A stretch of DNA of 64,000 bases from contig JAAEAF010000104.1 of assembly GCA_011037195.1 (NCBI GenBank), positions 274,001 through 338,000 on the forward strand, written 5' to 3'. The notes under the pieces are model-generated. The model did not search any database and was not told the origin of the DNA. It saw only the letters and a program-made list of their open reading frames with translations. Both the position numbers and the translations under genes were made by a program. This DNA is from Triatoma infestans. Its lineage: Eukaryota; Arthropoda; Insecta; Hemiptera; Reduviidae. Within the stretch, counting starts at the first letter, position 1. Each line of letters starts with the position of its first letter. Positions 63,901-64,000 of this stretch are shown here, piece after piece.

Positions 63901-64000
63901 AAACAATTAAATAGAACATTGACACGGTACATGTTTAAATGTATGATAATGACCATTTATATAATTAGATTTTATAAAAATTAAAATTTTACTTACTTCA
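41667..64000 (-). CDS. SMG7: SMG7 nonsense-mediated decay factor, N-terminal exons missing
   Basis: Exons in transcript order: >64000-63997, 61660-61573, 58617-58489, 54664-54546, 54422-54264, 54049-53867, 53362-53182, 53073-52911, 52726-52595, 52516-52441, 52371-52258, 50421-50327, 46837-46758, 46684-46611, 42853-42790, 42023-41934 and 41756-41667 (TGA). Every phase joins, giving 612 visible residues. SMG7 binds phosphorylated UPF1 and recruits mRNA decay enzymes. The 14-3-3-like domain is clear: LDLEYALDKKVEQDLW, FLDCASGFYLSLLQEICSVF, YICQHCLVHLGDVARYRNQ and YNQLALLEASRCDRLSTVFY. The two phosphoserine-binding residues known as human K66 and R163 are kept in WNYCFKN and GDVARYRN. The helical-hairpin domain follows, then a short tail ending GPSPLERLLEQQKQLR, the family's C-terminal motif. 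The disordered tail is far shorter than in human (about 1140 residues total). Introns hold BEL, SINE and LINE remnants. Drosophila lacks SMG7, so this lineage differs. Confidence 0.96.
42330..42450 (-). mobile_element. Penelope-like terminal-repeat fragment
   Basis: Same unit as 12605-12770: on minus, GAAGAAGGGCACCAATGGTA, then CCCGAAACGTAG and, further on, AAAAACTCCTCTGACCATTG. The CTGAAGA box is weakened here (TTTGAAGA). It lies in an SMG7 intron, sense orientation. Confidence 0.5.
42870..42992. repeat. AT microsatellite
   Basis: Runs of (TA)n at about 42899-42918 and 42963-42979 within a very AT-rich stretch, directly beside the poly-A side of the SINE at 42985-43228. Confidence 0.8.
42985..43228 (-). 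mobile_element. tRNA-derived SINE, full length
   Basis: On the minus strand it has the head with the B box (GGTTCGAGTCCAGCTGGG), then CTAGGAGCCTCTGCAGCTCA, CGGCGATGGACAGTGTTGTC, GAGAGAACACTGTCCGTAGG, the GACCATAGATGTTGACGCGC end and an A-rich tail. The short sequence ATAGCTC flanks both sides and may be a target-site duplication. It lies in an SMG7 intron, sense. Confidence 0.88.
44035..44720 (+). mobile_element. BEL/Pao LTR retrotransposon remnant, integrase N-terminal region
   Basis: Plus-strand pieces in several frames show LTASELQEASKSNTLIRIVQ, AQLHLFLDDHYMFRVGGRLS, EEAPSAHARARRCALATRYQ, GVNHHLSRCNKCYMAK-like (from cgtggtgaaccaccacctca onward) and KPTCYP. The R-V-G-G-R-L entry and the H-H-C-C zinc motif before the integrase core are hallmarks of BEL/Pao. 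Frameshifts, stops and the absence of LTRs mark it as dead. It sits in an SMG7 intron. Confidence 0.75.
45000..46610. other. SMG7 intron sequence, no clear element
   Basis: Mostly AT-rich. The stretch 45760-46210 has more balanced composition and a 'CTAGTGTGGGCC' type block but no protein-level similarity I can recognise. Confidence 0.4.
46972..47211 (-). mobile_element. tRNA-derived SINE with 17-bp target-site duplication
   Basis: Complete element on the minus strand: head with GGTTCGAGTCCAGCTTTGCC, CTAGGAGCCTCTACAGCTCA, GGTGATGGACAGTGTTGTCT, GGAGGCCGCAGTGCACTGAG, the CTCCGGGCGCCAATGACCAT block and a TAAATTAAAAAA tail. GTGTGCAGTATTATTAT occurs exactly at 46955-46971 and 47212-47228. This gives precise borders for the family and shows target-primed insertion. 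Confidence 0.93.
47243..47356 (-). mobile_element. 5'-truncated SINE beside the complete copy
   Basis: The last 110 bp of the family in the same orientation as the neighbour at 46972-47211, from CCGGCGATGGAC to the TTAAATT tail. The complete copy's target site lies beside this fragment's A-rich tail and ATT microsatellite, so the tail may have served as the landing site. Confidence 0.85.
47540..47745 (+). repeat. GGAAGTA-family repeat with (GT)n(GA)n tract
   Basis: Starts GCTGTAAGAGGAAGTACTGC, then CATCGGAAATACATATTTTA, AGGTCTCCTTAGTCG, and a (GT)n(GA)n microsatellite at about 47674-47706. Related copies are at 9061-9200 and 11000-11255. Confidence 0.55.
48230..49440. other. GC-richer block, probable LINE-derived sequence
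   Basis: Composition changes sharply from the AT-rich surroundings. It includes a G run at 48547-48559 and open frames on both strands at 48949-49337 without a recognisable domain. It precedes a LINE 3' tail at 49441-49780, so it may be the 5' UTR and ORF1 of such an element, but this is not shown. Confidence 0.4.
49441..49780 (+). mobile_element. I/R1-like LINE 3' untranslated tail
   Basis: Blocks AGAAAACTCTAACTTGTGGG, TGCCAAAATAGACCC and CCCCAGACTCTAATCTATTA match in order the 3' end of the LINE at 56850-57660 (GGGAACTTCAACTTAGGGGG, CGCCACAATAGACCC, CCCCACAGAATCTAATCTAC). No coding block is kept. It lies in an SMG7 intron. Confidence 0.6.
49925..50277 (+). mobile_element. Probable non-LTR element 3' end with poly-A tail
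   Basis: A balanced-composition block ends GTAGCGGAGGTTGAGCGTAG, GGCCGACAACCCTACCTTGT and then a run of A. A C-rich, structured end followed by poly-A in an AT-rich intron is what a LINE or SINE 3' end looks like. No coding block confirms it. Confidence 0.4.
50428..52257. other. SMG7 intron sequence, no clear element
   Basis: Very AT-rich up to about 51500. The stretch 51480-51990 is less so but has no recognisable frame. No repeat shared with other parts of the window was found. Confidence 0.4.
53478..53560 (-). repeat. Single flank of the foldback family
   Basis: CATCCGAAACCGGTCATGAC, AAAATGAAGTAGGCTATCAC and GGAAAATATCGCTGATG are the reverse complement of the left flank of the foldback at 9381-9582. 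It lies in an SMG7 intron and has no visible partner arm. Confidence 0.65.
54665..55160. other. SMG7 intron, LINE-like untranslated sequence possible
   Basis: A balanced stretch at 54720-55030 with a G run (CCTCCTGGGGGGGCCTGCTG) and GGCGCCTTCGGTGCCC. It lies at the 3' side of a minus-strand LINE fragment (55170-55770), so it may be that element's downstream part. No protein signal. Confidence 0.35.
55170..55770 (-). mobile_element. I/R1-like LINE remnant, C-terminal part of reverse transcriptase
   Basis: Minus-strand frames show ADDSVNLNVGVMSDH, then NPSKTQVNLFSHWRKILELT, APRLLGTYVQICKSVKLLGV and VLNSNLNWAGYI. These are the A-D-D catalytic, N-P-x-K-T and L-G-V-x-L-x-x-x-L-x-W blocks. Stops and shifts are frequent. 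It lies in the large SMG7 intron. Confidence 0.75.
56010..56340 (+). mobile_element. I/R1-like LINE remnant, N-terminal reverse-transcriptase blocks
   Basis: Plus-strand pieces TDEVLIRIFKGCLMFGSIPT, REIRIASFL and, after a shift, KSLERLVDKYV and FLKDHALHSKQHA match the blocks before the F-D-I-E-G-A-F motif of I/R1 reverse transcriptases. It stops where a mariner-like transposase fragment begins. Confidence 0.65.
56341..56650 (+). mobile_element. Mariner-like DDE transposase remnant, C-terminus
   Basis: Plus-strand frames read EFLDNVYPERWLECG, WPARFPDLYLMDHVTKIYGH, ENINQLRQRTQLRKTPGVRE and EEHFEH. W-P-x-R-S-P-D-L is the motif around the last catalytic aspartate of mariner/IS630 transposases, and G-x-H-F-E-H closes many insect copies. 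There are at least two frameshifts and no terminal repeats were found. Confidence 0.7.
56850..57660 (+). mobile_element. I/R1-like LINE remnant: RNase H, cysteine motif and 3' UTR
   Basis: Begins SDSQAALRAIESWEISSRLV (the RNase H D-S-x-A-A-L motif), then ISSHNNIFLVWAPGI, AMRRQIAGPG, LQLGRVAIRITTGVLTGHCR and, in another frame, DSLCRFCQEEEETF, the C-x-x-C cysteine motif. The tail (GGGCGCCACAATAGACCC, CCCCACAGAATCTAATCTAC) matches 49441-49780. A long open stretch (57100-57522) survives but mixes frames of the ancestral protein. It is the opposite strand of SMG7. Confidence 0.82.
57733..57798 (+). repeat. Compound microsatellite (TACA)n(CA)n(TA)n
   Basis: Tetranucleotide ATAC repeats run into about 15 CA units and then TA units. 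Confidence 0.95.
57955..58002 (+). repeat. (AC)n microsatellite
   Basis: About 18 AC units followed by a short TA run. Confidence 0.95.
58618..59580. other. SMG7 intron, AT-rich, no feature seen
   Basis: No repeat shared with the rest of the window and no recognisable frame. Confidence 0.45.
59585..61015 (-). mobile_element. R2-like LINE remnant with restriction-like endonuclease
   Basis: On minus, in order: GDVIESIDSNETIKYLG (near 60960), LNVLNQYVFPTIAYPFQTAP, MIRRSAKAMLGLPANTASAM with LYTPRRYRGLGVL, the C-terminal cysteine-histidine motif with AHVLGTCPNNMFLITRRHHR, and the restriction-like endonuclease with RYADIVTFQE, DIAFVLDPTIRYES and QAEKVHEEKSKIY. This order (thumb, D-G-G-L-G-like block, C-C-H-C, then P-D-containing endonuclease) marks the R2/R4/NeSL group, which has a C-terminal rather than AP-type endonuclease. 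The 174-codon frame 60745-60221 is still open, but shifts occur at about 60760 and 60230 and again near 60020. It is unusually well preserved for this window and lies in an SMG7 intron, sense orientation. Confidence 0.85.
62095..63430. repeat. Unclassified region with about 80-bp direct repeats
   Basis: Copies at about 62312-62390 and 62588-62665 share ACTTCTACGAT, CATTGCAGCACA-type, TATTGGCTTCC-type and CGTTATACGT blocks about 280 bp apart. Composition is more balanced than the surroundings up to about 62830. It could be the untranslated part of an unknown element in the SMG7 intron. Confidence 0.5.
63436..63578 (+). mobile_element. tRNA-derived SINE, 3'-truncated
   Basis: Well-kept head (GCGATTAGCTAAGTGGTAAC, then CTAGTTCGAGTCCAGCACTG), the CCAGGAGCCTCTACAGCTCA motif and GGCCGGCAGTGTACTGAGAA. 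The middle is shortened and the GGGCGCC end is missing. It lies in the last visible SMG7 intron, antisense. Confidence 0.85.

Overview
The window is about 64 kb of AT-rich nuclear DNA from an animal, most likely an insect. The genes have short exons, GT-AG introns and AATAAA signals, and there are many degraded retrotransposons. CK2-beta has an insect-style tail (ending in NNGKR). An SMG7 gene, which is missing from Drosophila, argues against a drosophilid. I cannot name the species.

Four conserved genes account for essentially all convincing coding sequence. From left to right they are: the 3' part of a PRP38B-type splicing factor (+, 118-6588, continuing off the left edge); a complete NOC4-type ribosome biogenesis factor (-, 20984-9989, ten exons); a complete casein kinase II beta subunit coding region (+, 24854-33727, five coding exons); and most of SMG7, a nonsense-mediated decay factor (-, 64000-41667, seventeen exons, its first exons beyond the right edge). 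PRP38B and NOC4 are tail to tail, NOC4 and CK2-beta head to head about 3.9 kb apart, and CK2-beta and SMG7 tail to tail. Three of the four act in RNA processing, surveillance or ribosome assembly and the fourth is a general kinase subunit. I read this as ordinary gene neighbourhood, not an operon or a joint system.

The rest is introns and intergenic DNA filled with decayed mobile elements. There is a tRNA-derived SINE family (about eleven copies or fragments, both strands), several non-LTR retrotransposon types (RTE-like, I/R1-like with RNase H, and an R2-like element with a restriction-like endonuclease), a BEL/Pao integrase remnant, a mariner-like transposase remnant, Penelope-like fragments, foldback elements, microsatellites and direct repeats. 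None has an intact open frame. The most interesting signals are two repeat families with a shared hammerhead-ribozyme-like core, one of them just downstream of a probable Penelope-like coding fragment; several long inverted repeats; and an 11-bp target-site duplication that dates a LINE insertion into an older SINE. I found no CRISPR array, rRNA gene or functional tRNA gene, and no convincing wholly new system.
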